A program made the translations under genes and the position numbers. Of a DNA stretch of 60,117 bases, positions 34,877 through 42,894 are shown one piece after another. Within the stretch, counting starts at the first letter, position 1, and the number at the start of each line of letters is the position of its first letter. The notes beneath the pieces were generated by a model. The model was not told the DNA's origin. It saw nothing but the letters and a program-made list of their open reading frames with translations, and did no database searches. Origin of the DNA: Corallococcus sp. CA053C (GTDB taxonomy: Bacteria > Myxococcota > Myxococcia > Myxococcales > Myxococcaceae); the NCBI RefSeq assembly GCF_003611675.1, contig NZ_RAWA01000012.1, forward strand, positions 1-60,117, written 5' to 3'.

Positions 34877-36781
34877 TCAGGCGTCCGGGTGGCTCCAGGC
34901 CTGCTCCTGGGGCTTCCCCTTCCCTTCCGTGTCCAGGGTGACGTCCTCCACGAAGGACGTGACGGCCTCCACGATGTGCTCGGCGTCGATGCCGGCTGCG
35001 TTCAGCAGCTCCGCGGGCTTGCCGGAGCCGGGCAGCTTCGTCACCGCGAGGCGCACCACCGAGGGGAGCCGCTGGCGCTCGCCGGTGAACGCCTCCAGCA
35101 CCGCGTCCGCGAGCCCGCCATCGGCCCAGTGGTCCTCCACCACGATGAGCCTGCCGTGCGTCTCGCGCGCGGCCTCGCGCAGCGTCTTCGCGTCCACCGG
35201 CTTCACCGAGTAGAGGTCGATGACGCGCACCGCGATGCCCTCCTCCTTCAGCATCGCCCAGGCCTTGAGCGCTTCGTGCAGCGTGATGCCGGCGGCCACC
35301 ACCGTCGCCACGTCCTGGTCGGACCGGCGGATCACCTTGCACCCGCCGATGGGGAACTCCTCCGACGCGGGGTAGAGCACCGGCGTCTTCTCCCGGGTGC
35401 TGCGCAGGTAGCTGATGCCCTTGCGCTCCACCACCTGGGCCAGCAGCTTCGCGGTCTGGTTGGCGTCGCTCGGGTAGAGCACGGTGCTGCCGCCCACCGC
35501 GCGCATCATCGCCAGGTCCTCCAGCGCCATCTGCGAAGGGCCGTCCTCACCAATGGACACGCCCGCGTGGCTGCCGCACAGGTGCAGCGTGGCGTTGGAG
35601 ATGGCCGCCATGCGGATCTGATCATACGCGCGCGACAGGAAGGCCGCGAAGGTGCTGACGAAGGCGCGCTTGCCCAGCACCGCCATGCCCACCGCGCTGG
35701 ACACCATGTTCTGCTCGGCGATGTACATCTCGAAGTAGCGCTTCGGGTGGGCCTTGCGGAACGCGTCCGAGTACGTGGAGTTGGACACCTCCGCGTCCAG
35801 CGCCACCACGTCCGGGCGGGCGTTGCCCAGCGCCAGCAGCGCGTCGCCGTAGGCCTTGCGGGTGGCCTCCTTCTGGCCGACCTCGTAGCCAGGCAGCTTC
35901 AGCGGCGCGGCGGCGTCCTGACCGGAGGGCTTCAGCGCGTCCGGCTTCTTCACGTCGATGCGCACGTGGCGCTCGCCCCCCAGCTCCTGGATGGCGTCGC
36001 GGGCCTTGTCCTCGGGCAGCGGCTTGCCGTGCCAGCCGTCTTGATTCGCGATGAGCGAGGAGCCGCGGCCCTTCTCCGTCTTGCAGATGAGGCAGGTGGG
36101 CTGGCCCTGCTTCGACTGGGCTTCGGCGAGCGCGCGGTCGATGGCGTCCAGGTCGTGGCCGTCGAGCGTGATGGCGTGCCAGCCGAACGCGCGCGCCCGG
36201 GCGGCATACGCCTCGCCGTTCCAGCCCAGCTCCGTCTCCGTGCTCTGGCCCAGCCGGTTCATGTCGATGATGGCGCAGAGGTTGTCGAGCTTGTAGTGGG
36301 ACGCCTTGTCGAACGCCTCCCACACGGAGCCCTCGGCGGTCTCGCTGTCGCCCATGAGCACGTAGGTGCGGAACGGCAGTCCGTCCAGCCGCGCGGTGAG
36401 CGCCATGCCCACGCCGATGGCCAACCCCTGTCCCAGCGAACCCGTGGCCACGTCCACGAGCGGCAGCACATGCGGGTTGGGGTGACCTTCGAGCCGACTG
36501 CCGAACTTGCGCAGAGACATCAACTCCTTGTCGTCGATGGCGCCCGCCGCCTTGAACGCGGAGTAGAGGACCGGGCAGGCGTGCCCCTTGGAGAGCACGA
36601 AGCGGTCGTTGTTGGGGGCGCGCGGCTGCTGGAAGTCGAAGCGCAGGTACTTCTGAAACAGCACCGCCATGATGTCCGCCGCGGACATGGAGGAGCTGGG
36701 GTGTCCCGAGCCCGCCGCCGTGGTGCACCGGATGCTGTCGATGCGCAGCTGCGCCGCGAGGTCCGCCAAGGTGTCCGCCAT
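34877..36781 (-). CDS. tkt: Transketolase
   Basis: This 634-residue thiamine-diphosphate enzyme transfers two-carbon units in the non-oxidative pentose phosphate pathway. It has the N-terminal GSGHPSSSMSAADIMAVLF, KGHACPVLYSAF, GSLGQGLAIGVGMAL and the ThDP-binding VLMGDSETAEGSVWEA through IIDMNRLGQS. The middle domain has GVSIGEDGPSQMALEDLAMM with the catalytic Glu and pocket residues; the C-terminal domain has GRLIVVEDHWADGGLADAV. It is slightly shorter than E. coli transketolase, as in many single-chain bacterial/archaeal-like forms. It is divergent from transaldolase. The second of two ATGs (36781) has the better AGGAG spacing. Confidence 0.93.
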   Translation of the reverse strand: MADTLADLAAQLRIDSIRCTTAAGSGHPSSSMSAADIMAVLFQKYLRFDFQQPRAPNNDRFVLSKGHACPVLYSAFKAAGAIDDKELMSLRKFGSRLEGHPNPHVLPLVDVATGSLGQGLAIGVGMALTARLDGLPFRTYVLMGDSETAEGSVWEAFDKASHYKLDNLCAIIDMNRLGQSTETELGWNGEAYAARARAFGWHAITLDGHDLDAIDRALAEAQSKQGQPTCLICKTEKGRGSSLIANQDGWHGKPLPEDKARDAIQELGGERHVRIDVKKPDALKPSGQDAAAPLKLPGYEVGQKEATRKAYGDALLALGNARPDVVALDAEVSNSTYSDAFRKAHPKRYFEMYIAEQNMVSSAVGMAVLGKRAFVSTFAAFLSRAYDQIRMAAISNATLHLCGSHAGVSIGEDGPSQMALEDLAMMRAVGGSTVLYPSDANQTAKLLAQVVERKGISYLRSTREKTPVLYPASEEFPIGGCKVIRRSDQDVATVVAAGITLHEALKAWAMLKEEGIAVRVIDLYSVKPVDAKTLREAARETHGRLIVVEDHWADGGLADAVLEAFTGERQRLPSVVRLAVTKLPGSGKPAELLNAAGIDAEHIVEAVTSFVEDVTLDTEGKGKPQEQAWSHPDA

Positions 36782-36989
36782 CATTTCGCTCCTGGGGGTG
36801 GGGGGCACGTCGGTGCCCTCCGTACTGTGTTGACTGCCCAGGCCCAGGAGAAGCGCTTCGCCCCGCTGGCCCCAGTCCCAGGCAGAATCCGCGAGTGCCC
36901 GCCCGCCCGCTTGGACCTGGGGGGACGGACGTGAGCAATTTCAGGAAACGCCATCTGGGAGCCTTGCGGCCCCCACCGGAGAGAAACCC

Positions 36990-38111
36990 ATGAACCCGCT
37001 TCGACAGCTTGCCGAGTTTGGTCAATCCCTCTGGGTGGACAACCTCCAGCGCAGCTACATCACGCAGGGCACCCTGAAGAAGTTCATCGACGGGGACGGG
37101 CTCAAGGGGCTCACGTCCAACCCCACCATCTTCCAGAAGGCGGTGTCGGGCAGCGAGGACTACCAGGACCTCTTCGACGCGGCGAAGGGCAAGGGCGTCT
37201 CCGGCAACGACGTCTACGAACAGCTGGCGGTGCGCGACGTCCAGGGCGCCGCGGACATCCTGCGGCCCGTCTATGACTCGCTGAAGGGGCAGGACGGCTA
37301 CGCGTCGCTGGAGGTGTCGCCCCGGCTGGCGCTCGACACGAAGGGGACGTTGGAGGAGGCGCGGCGGCTGTGGAAGACGCTCGCTCGGCCCAACGTGATG
37401 ATCAAGGTCCCGGGCACGGTGCCGGGCGTCCCGGCCTTCGAGCAGCTGACCGCGGAGGGCATCAACGTCAACGTGACGCTGCTCTTCAGCCAGGAGCGCT
37501 ACCGGGAGATCGCCCACGCCTACGTCGCCGGCCTGGAGAAGTTCGCCGCGTCGGGCGGAGACGTGTCGCGGGTGGCGAGCGTGGCGTCGTTCTTCGTCAG
37601 TCGCATCGACGCCCTCGTGGACAAGGAGATTGAGAAGAAGGTGAAGGCGGGCGTCACCGCCGAGCAGCAGAAGGCGCTGGAGTCGCTGAGCGGCAAGGTG
37701 GCCATCGCGAACGCGAAGCTCGCCTACCGCGCCTTCAAGGAGGTCTTCAGCGGCGCGCGGTGGGAGGCGCTCGCGAAGAAGGGCGCCCGGGTGCAGCGCG
37801 TGCTCTGGGCGAGCACCAGCACCAAGAGCCCGAAGCTTCGGGACGTGCTGTACGTGGAGGAGCTCATCGGCCGGGACACGGTGAACACCATGCCGCCCGC
37901 GACGATTGATGCATTCCGAGACCACGGCAAGGTGCGCCCCAGCCTGGAGGAGGACCTCCCGGCCGCCGAGGCGACGATGCGCCAGCTGGAGACGAGCGGC
38001 ATCTCCATGAAGACGGTCACCGACGAGCTGGCCACCGACGGCATCCGCCTGTTCGAGGAGTCCTTCGACAAGCTGCTGTCCGCGGTGGGGGAGAAGCTCG
38101 CGAAACAGTAG
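36990..38111 (+). CDS. tal: Transaldolase (Tal, long form)
   Basis: This 373-residue class I aldolase transfers dihydroxyacetone units between sedoheptulose-7-phosphate and glyceraldehyde-3-phosphate. Motifs are SLWVDNLQRSYI, LTSNPTIFQKAV, VSPRLALDTKGT, the Schiff-base Lys in NVMIKVPGT, NVNVTLLFSQERY, VASFFVSRID and LWASTSTKSP. Length and ending match the transaldolases of actinobacterial/myxobacterial type. It pairs with the divergent transketolase 205 bases away. The next gene starts 8 bases after its stop, so read-through into the 38120-46553 cluster is possible. Confidence 0.93.
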   Translation: MNPLRQLAEFGQSLWVDNLQRSYITQGTLKKFIDGDGLKGLTSNPTIFQKAVSGSEDYQDLFDAAKGKGVSGNDVYEQLAVRDVQGAADILRPVYDSLKGQDGYASLEVSPRLALDTKGTLEEARRLWKTLARPNVMIKVPGTVPGVPAFEQLTAEGINVNVTLLFSQERYREIAHAYVAGLEKFAASGGDVSRVASVASFFVSRIDALVDKEIEKKVKAGVTAEQQKALESLSGKVAIANAKLAYRAFKEVFSGARWEALAKKGARVQRVLWASTSTKSPKLRDVLYVEELIGRDTVNTMPPATIDAFRDHGKVRPSLEEDLPAAEATMRQLETSGISMKTVTDELATDGIRLFEESFDKLLSAVGEKLAKQ

Positions 38112-38119
38112 GGGGAACC

Positions 38120-38641
38120 ATGAATGAGCAGGAGAGGGACCTGACGGCTGAGCTGGCGCAAGCCTTTGTCAGCCGCAGTGCCCCCGACGAGCTCCCGCTG
38201 TTCGGGGCCATGAGCGAGGTCTACTTCCGCGACCCGGAACGCGCGCTCGCGCAGCCGTCCTCGAAGGAGCAACCCCTGGGCTTCGGCGTCGCCGACGCCG
38301 CGATGCTCATCACCCCGGTGGCCTTGAAGGTGGCCGCCGAGGTCGCCCGGTTCATCTCACGGGAGCTGGGCAAGCACCTCCAGGAGGAAGGCTCGGGGTT
38401 CTTGAAGTCGCTGGTCCAGCGCGTCTTCCAGTGGTTCAAACCCTCACGAGCACAGACGCACCCGCCGAAGGCGGTCCTTCAAGGGCTGACGCCCGAAATG
38501 CTCGTGAAGGTCCACGCCATCGCGCTGGCCCAGGCGCACCAGGTCGACCTCCCCGAGGACAAGGCGCAGCTGCTCGCCGACTCCATGGTCGGAAGTCTGT
38601 CCATGGCGGCGGCCACGGCGGTGCCACAGCCCTCCGCGTAA
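38120..38641 (+). CDS. Small helical protein of unknown function, first gene of the protease/STAND cluster
   Basis: This 173-residue product has no signal peptide. Residues about 57-82 are amphipathic to hydrophobic (AMLITPVALKVAAEVARFI) followed by a basic/amphipathic stretch (FLKSLVQRVFQWFKP), and residues 118-160 form a further helical unit. It could associate with membranes or act as an adaptor; no family is recognised. It starts 8 bases after transaldolase with GGGGG 5 bases before the ATG, and the membrane protease follows after 24 bases. Position suggests it is the small subunit of the downstream system. Confidence 0.7.
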   Translation: MNEQERDLTAELAQAFVSRSAPDELPLFGAMSEVYFRDPERALAQPSSKEQPLGFGVADAAMLITPVALKVAAEVARFISRELGKHLQEEGSGFLKSLVQRVFQWFKPSRAQTHPPKAVLQGLTPEMLVKVHAIALAQAHQVDLPEDKAQLLADSMVGSLSMAAATAVPQPSA

Positions 38642-38665
38642 GGGATTGGCCTGACGAGGTGTCCC

Positions 38666-40864
38666 ATGACGTCCACCTCCCTTCCCGGGGTCTCGCCCCG
38701 GCTTGATGCCTTTGCCTTCCCTTCGAACACGAGCCTCCGGTTCGTATTGCTGCTCGTCTCCGTGCTCGGTGCGAGCACCTTCTTCTTCCGCACCCTCCCG
38801 GTGGGCGCCGTCCCGGATGAAGCCTGCATGCAGACCTCCTTCCAGTCGGCGGAGGCGCAGCTCCAGGGGGCGATGGCCAGGCTGACGACGGCCGACCCGC
38901 CTGTGGAAATGACGAGCCCAGTGGAAGCAGCGTGCATGCGGCCCTATGTGAAGGCGCTCACCCTGCGAATCTCTGTCGGGATGGCGCTGCTCCTGGGCGT
39001 AAGCGCGGTCCTCTTCTGGCTGCTCCCTGCCTGGACCCTCCGACGAAAGGGATTGGTGCCCTTGAAGGGCGCGCAGTTCCCCGAGCTGATGGGCCACCTG
39101 GACGGGCTGTGTCGCGAGGCCGGGCTCCAACGCCAGCCCCGGTTCGTGCTCGCTCCCTTCAATCCCTCACCCAGTGGGCATGTCTTCGGAAGGACGCGAC
39201 GTCACTGGGTGGCGCTCTCCGGCGGGTTGGTGAAGCAGTTCCAGAGCGACCGCCCCCTGTTCGACGCGGTCCTGCGGCATGAGCTGGCACACCTGCGCAA
39301 CGCGGACGTGGGAAAGGCCTTCTTCTCCGTCGCGCTCTGGTGGGGCTTCCTGCTGGTGGCGCTCCTCCCCTATCTCCTCCAGGGCCTCACGCATGCGATG
39401 AAGTCCGCCTGGCCCTGGACGCTCCATACCGCCTGGCGGATGGTCGTGCTCACGGGGCTGGTGGTGCTGGTGCGCAACTCGGTGTTGCGGGTTCGTGAGC
39501 TCTACGCCGACCTGCGTGCCTCGGAGCTGCAGGGGCCGGAGGGTGGTGCACTGGAGCGCGTCGTGGCCGCGCTGCCGCGGCCGAAGGGTGGGCGCTGGCG
39601 TGAGCTGCTGCGCAACCATCCGCCCCCGGAGAGCCGCGCCCGCGTCCTGACGGGGGAGCAGCGTCTGTCCCGTCCCGCCTGGGGAGAGGCCTTCGCGGTG
39701 GGGCTGCTGGCCATGGTCGCCTTCGCCGACATGGACCAGTTCCTGATGTGGCTGCTGGCGGGGACTCCCTTGCGCGACTTCACCCGTGAGGGGGCGGCGC
39801 TTGCCTTCATTCCCCTGGCCATCTGCATCACGGGACTGGGCCTCTGGCGTACGGCGTTCTCGGCTTCGAGGCGCGGAGAGTCCCTGCGCGGTGTGGGGCC
39901 AAAGCTGGCGCTCTGCCTGGGCGTGGGCCTGGTGCTGGGAGAGTTCCTGTCGTTCGACAAGGCCCTCGAGACGATGACCGTCCCGCTCTTCGCGCGGTAT
40001 GTGCTCGGGAGCCTGCCCTGGGCCCTGGTGCTGGTGGCCAGCCTGGCACTGCTCTTCCAGTGGATGACGGTCTGCGCCTTGGAGTGGCTGGCGGTGGTCG
40101 GGGCTTCCCGTGCGCGCTACCTGGCCTGCGCGGCATGCCTGCTCCTCGTGAGCGCCGCGCTGGTGGAGTGGCTTTCCCAGCTCACGCTGCTCCGCGAGAG
40201 CGCGAAGGTCGTGAAGGAGGGCGGGAACCCGGCCCGGCTCGCCCTCTTCATTGGGGGATACGGCTACCTGAAGATGACCTCCTCCGGGTTCTTGCTGATG
40301 ACGAGCGTGGTTGCCTGGGCGTTCCCCTGGGCCGCACGGTTCTGGCCGCAACGGAGGGAAGCTGTTGCGACGTCTTCGGATCCGCTCGTGCCGCCGCGTC
40401 CAGGCCCATGGCGGTTGGACTGGAGACGCGGGGTCATTCCCAGCATGGTGTTCTTCTTCCTCCTGCTGCTCGTCCGGCTCGTGCTGGTCTCCAGCGTGGA
40501 GGAAGCGACGCGACGCACCCCACTCTTCCTGGCGGTCTTCTTCGCAGGGCAGGTCTGGTTCGCGGCCCTGCTCCAGGCGGCAGCAGCGGCCCTGGCCGCG
40601 GCCCGAGCACCCCGGCTCGGGGTCCTGCAGGGCCTGTTCACGGCCACTGTTTCGGGGGCCCTGATGACGGTGGGAGTGCTGGGTTTGAACCTCCTCTTCG
40701 GCGGCAACGTGGACCTGGCCTTCGTCTGGCTCACGCTCAAGGCCATCCTCAATCTGGGGGCCGTGCTCTCACTGGTCGCGGCGCTGGGGGTGTGTGCCGT
40801 GCGGGGGGCCGGGCAGGCGGGCTCGGGCCCCTGGAGCGAAAGGGGTAGGCTGCCGCTCGCATGA
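38666..40864 (+). CDS. Membrane-embedded M48-family metallopeptidase
   Basis: The 732-residue polytopic membrane protein has the zinc motif HELAHLRNADV (HExxH) at about residue 205, and the third-ligand region RVRELYADLRASEL (ExxxD) about 60 residues on, as in HtpX/Ste24-type M48 peptidases. It has TM helices at about 28-45 and 103-125, a pair after the HExxH, and at least eight more in the C-terminal 350 residues. That C-terminal membrane block is far longer than HtpX (about 290 aa). Such enzymes cleave membrane proteins or peptides. It overlaps the CHAT gene by ATGA, so expression is coupled. Confidence 0.8.
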   Translation: MTSTSLPGVSPRLDAFAFPSNTSLRFVLLLVSVLGASTFFFRTLPVGAVPDEACMQTSFQSAEAQLQGAMARLTTADPPVEMTSPVEAACMRPYVKALTLRISVGMALLLGVSAVLFWLLPAWTLRRKGLVPLKGAQFPELMGHLDGLCREAGLQRQPRFVLAPFNPSPSGHVFGRTRRHWVALSGGLVKQFQSDRPLFDAVLRHELAHLRNADVGKAFFSVALWWGFLLVALLPYLLQGLTHAMKSAWPWTLHTAWRMVVLTGLVVLVRNSVLRVRELYADLRASELQGPEGGALERVVAALPRPKGGRWRELLRNHPPPESRARVLTGEQRLSRPAWGEAFAVGLLAMVAFADMDQFLMWLLAGTPLRDFTREGAALAFIPLAICITGLGLWRTAFSASRRGESLRGVGPKLALCLGVGLVLGEFLSFDKALETMTVPLFARYVLGSLPWALVLVASLALLFQWMTVCALEWLAVVGASRARYLACAACLLLVSAALVEWLSQLTLLRESAKVVKEGGNPARLALFIGGYGYLKMTSSGFLLMTSVVAWAFPWAARFWPQRREAVATSSDPLVPPRPGPWRLDWRRGVIPSMVFFFLLLLVRLVLVSSVEEATRRTPLFLAVFFAGQVWFAALLQAAAAALAAARAPRLGVLQGLFTATVSGALMTVGVLGLNLLFGGNVDLAFVWLTLKAILNLGAVLSLVAALGVCAVRGAGQAGSGPWSERGRLPLA

Positions 40865-42894
40865 GCACGAGCGGATCGGCAGGGCCCGGATTCTGGCTGG
40901 AGGTGGACCTCGCGCGGGCAGGCGATGAGGTCAGCGCCACGGCGCGAGGCAGCGGGGGCCAACAACCTCCGCCGCACACGTTGGGGCCCGCGCACTCGCC
41001 CGAGGCCCTCCGCCGCTTCGGCGAGTGGGTGCGGGACGCGGCCGTGCGCGGGGCCCGCCTGGAGTCTCCCGAGCAGGCGCGCGAGCTGCACTCCGCGCTC
41101 TTCCGGAGCGGGCTCCAGGAGGTGCTGCTCGAACTGCGGGGCGTGTTGCGCAACACCGGGAGCAAGAAGCCCCTGCTGCTCAGGCTCCTGCCTCGCGACC
41201 GAGAACTCCAGGCCCTTCCGTGGGAGGCGCTCTGTGGACCGCTCGGGGCGCTCGACTTCCTGGGCATCTCACCGGAGCTGTGCATCGTGCGCGGGGTGCA
41301 GTCCACGAAGCCCTGGCTTCCGCGTGAGGTGACGGGGGCGGTGCGGCTGCTCGTCGTGTCGCCGCTGGATGTGGAGGCGCCTGCACGCCTTCGCGCCATG
41401 CTCCAACCGGCCATCGACTCCGGCGCGCTGGAGTGGATGGAGCCGCTCGTGGGGCCCCGCTCGCGGCGCGACTACGTCATCGACCGGCTCCGTTCGGAGC
41501 CCGCGCCGCACATCCTGCACTTCATCGGTCATGGCGGCGTGGACGCGCGCGGTGCCCCGGTCCTCGAACTCACGGACGCGGACGGCGCGCCCGCGTGGCT
41601 TCCCGTGGAGCTGCTGGCAAAGGAATTGGCGGGAGCCTTCCGGGGCGACCTGCGCCTGGTGGTGCTCGAAGCCTGTCAGGGCGCGCAACCCGGGACGCTG
41701 ACGAGCGCGGCGGAATTGCTCGCGCAGGGCGGCGCGGACGCGGTGGTGGCGCACCTGTGGCCGGTGAAGACAGACGTGGCGCGCGCATGCTCGCGGGCCT
41801 TCTACCGCGCGCTGGTGGGAGACACGCGGCACCGGGGCGACGTGGCCCGCTGCCTCCACGACGCGCGCAGCACGGTGCTGACGGAGTTCGGAGAGAGCGC
41901 CGAGGCGTTCTCTCCCGTGCTGTACCTGCGGGGCAGTGACACCACCCTCTTCTCCTTCCGGCCCGCCCGGGCGAACACCGCGCCTCGTGCGCCCGTGCAG
42001 GCCGAGCCGGTGCGAGGAGAGGACCCGTCCCTGCGCGGGCTGCTGGACCTGGTCTCACGTCCCTTCTCCCTGGTGCTGGGCGACCACGGGGGCGCCACGG
42101 ACGAGGACCTGCGGGAGCTGCTGCACGGCCGGATGCGAGGCACGCCCTGGGCCGTCCCGGAGGCGCTGCCGATGAGCGCGCTCGCGCAGCGGTTCACGCT
42201 GCGCTTCGGGCCGAAGACGCTGGACTCGCACTTCCAGGAGGTGTTCCGGGATGCGACGCCCACGCTGCCGCTGGTGGAGGCGCTGGCGCGGCGACTGAAA
42301 CCCGGCGTGCACATCACGCTCTTGCGCATGCCCGTGCTGGAGCAGGCGCTCGCGCTGCACCGGCCGGAGCTGCCGCTCTATGTCATCCAACCCTCGACGC
42401 CCGACGAGGGCTCCGCACTGATCCGTCGTCGCCTGCCGGGGCAGGACTGGGAGCCGCTCGACGCGCTGCCGTCGGACTTCGATCCGTCGCGCGACGTGGC
42501 GCTGGTGCGGCTGTACCGGGGCTACCTGCCCGACCACGTCTTTGAAACACCCCTGCTCACGGAAGACGACTACCTGCACGGCGTGCGCGACCTGGAGTCC
42601 GTCCTGCCGCCGGACCTGGCGGACGCCATCCTGGGCACGATGGACAGTCGGCCCGCGCTCCTGATGGGACTGTCATTGCTGGCGTGGCACCACCGCATGC
42701 TGCTGTCGCGGCTGTTCGGACGCCGGCCGCTGCCGCGCAAGAGCCTGGTGCTGCTGGAGCCCGGGGTGCATGAGGCAGAGTCGTGGAAGTCCGGCCGGGG
42801 CCTGCCCGCGGGCGCGGGCGTCCAGGTAGTGCAGGCGGAAGCAGGCGCGGTGGCAGAGGCCCTCGGCGCGGTGACTACTGGAGGCGCGCGATGA
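40861..42894 (+). CDS. CHAT-domain caspase-like protease fused to a degenerate SIR2-like domain
   Basis: This 677-residue protein has no signal peptide. Residues about 100-360 form a CHAT domain (clan CD caspase fold): LRLLPRDRELQALPWEALCGP, the catalytic His in HFIGHGGVD (His224), and the catalytic Cys in VVLEACQGAQP (Cys272), followed by ADAVVAHLWPV. Residues 395-650 resemble the SIR2_2-like domain: FSLVLGD, FETPLLTEDDYLHGVRDL, and PALLMGLSLLAWHHRMLL. However, the TTNYDxLLExAL motif is replaced by TLLRMPVLEQAL, so NADase catalysis is doubtful. It overlaps the genes on both sides by ATGA. It is probably the protease effector of the downstream STAND sensor. Confidence 0.85.
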   Translation: MSTSGSAGPGFWLEVDLARAGDEVSATARGSGGQQPPPHTLGPAHSPEALRRFGEWVRDAAVRGARLESPEQARELHSALFRSGLQEVLLELRGVLRNTGSKKPLLLRLLPRDRELQALPWEALCGPLGALDFLGISPELCIVRGVQSTKPWLPREVTGAVRLLVVSPLDVEAPARLRAMLQPAIDSGALEWMEPLVGPRSRRDYVIDRLRSEPAPHILHFIGHGGVDARGAPVLELTDADGAPAWLPVELLAKELAGAFRGDLRLVVLEACQGAQPGTLTSAAELLAQGGADAVVAHLWPVKTDVARACSRAFYRALVGDTRHRGDVARCLHDARSTVLTEFGESAEAFSPVLYLRGSDTTLFSFRPARANTAPRAPVQAEPVRGEDPSLRGLLDLVSRPFSLVLGDHGGATDEDLRELLHGRMRGTPWAVPEALPMSALAQRFTLRFGPKTLDSHFQEVFRDATPTLPLVEALARRLKPGVHITLLRMPVLEQALALHRPELPLYVIQPSTPDEGSALIRRRLPGQDWEPLDALPSDFDPSRDVALVRLYRGYLPDHVFETPLLTEDDYLHGVRDLESVLPPDLADAILGTMDSRPALLMGLSLLAWHHRMLLSRLFGRRPLPRKSLVLLEPGVHEAESWKSGRGLPAGAGVQVVQAEAGAVAEALGAVTTGGAR

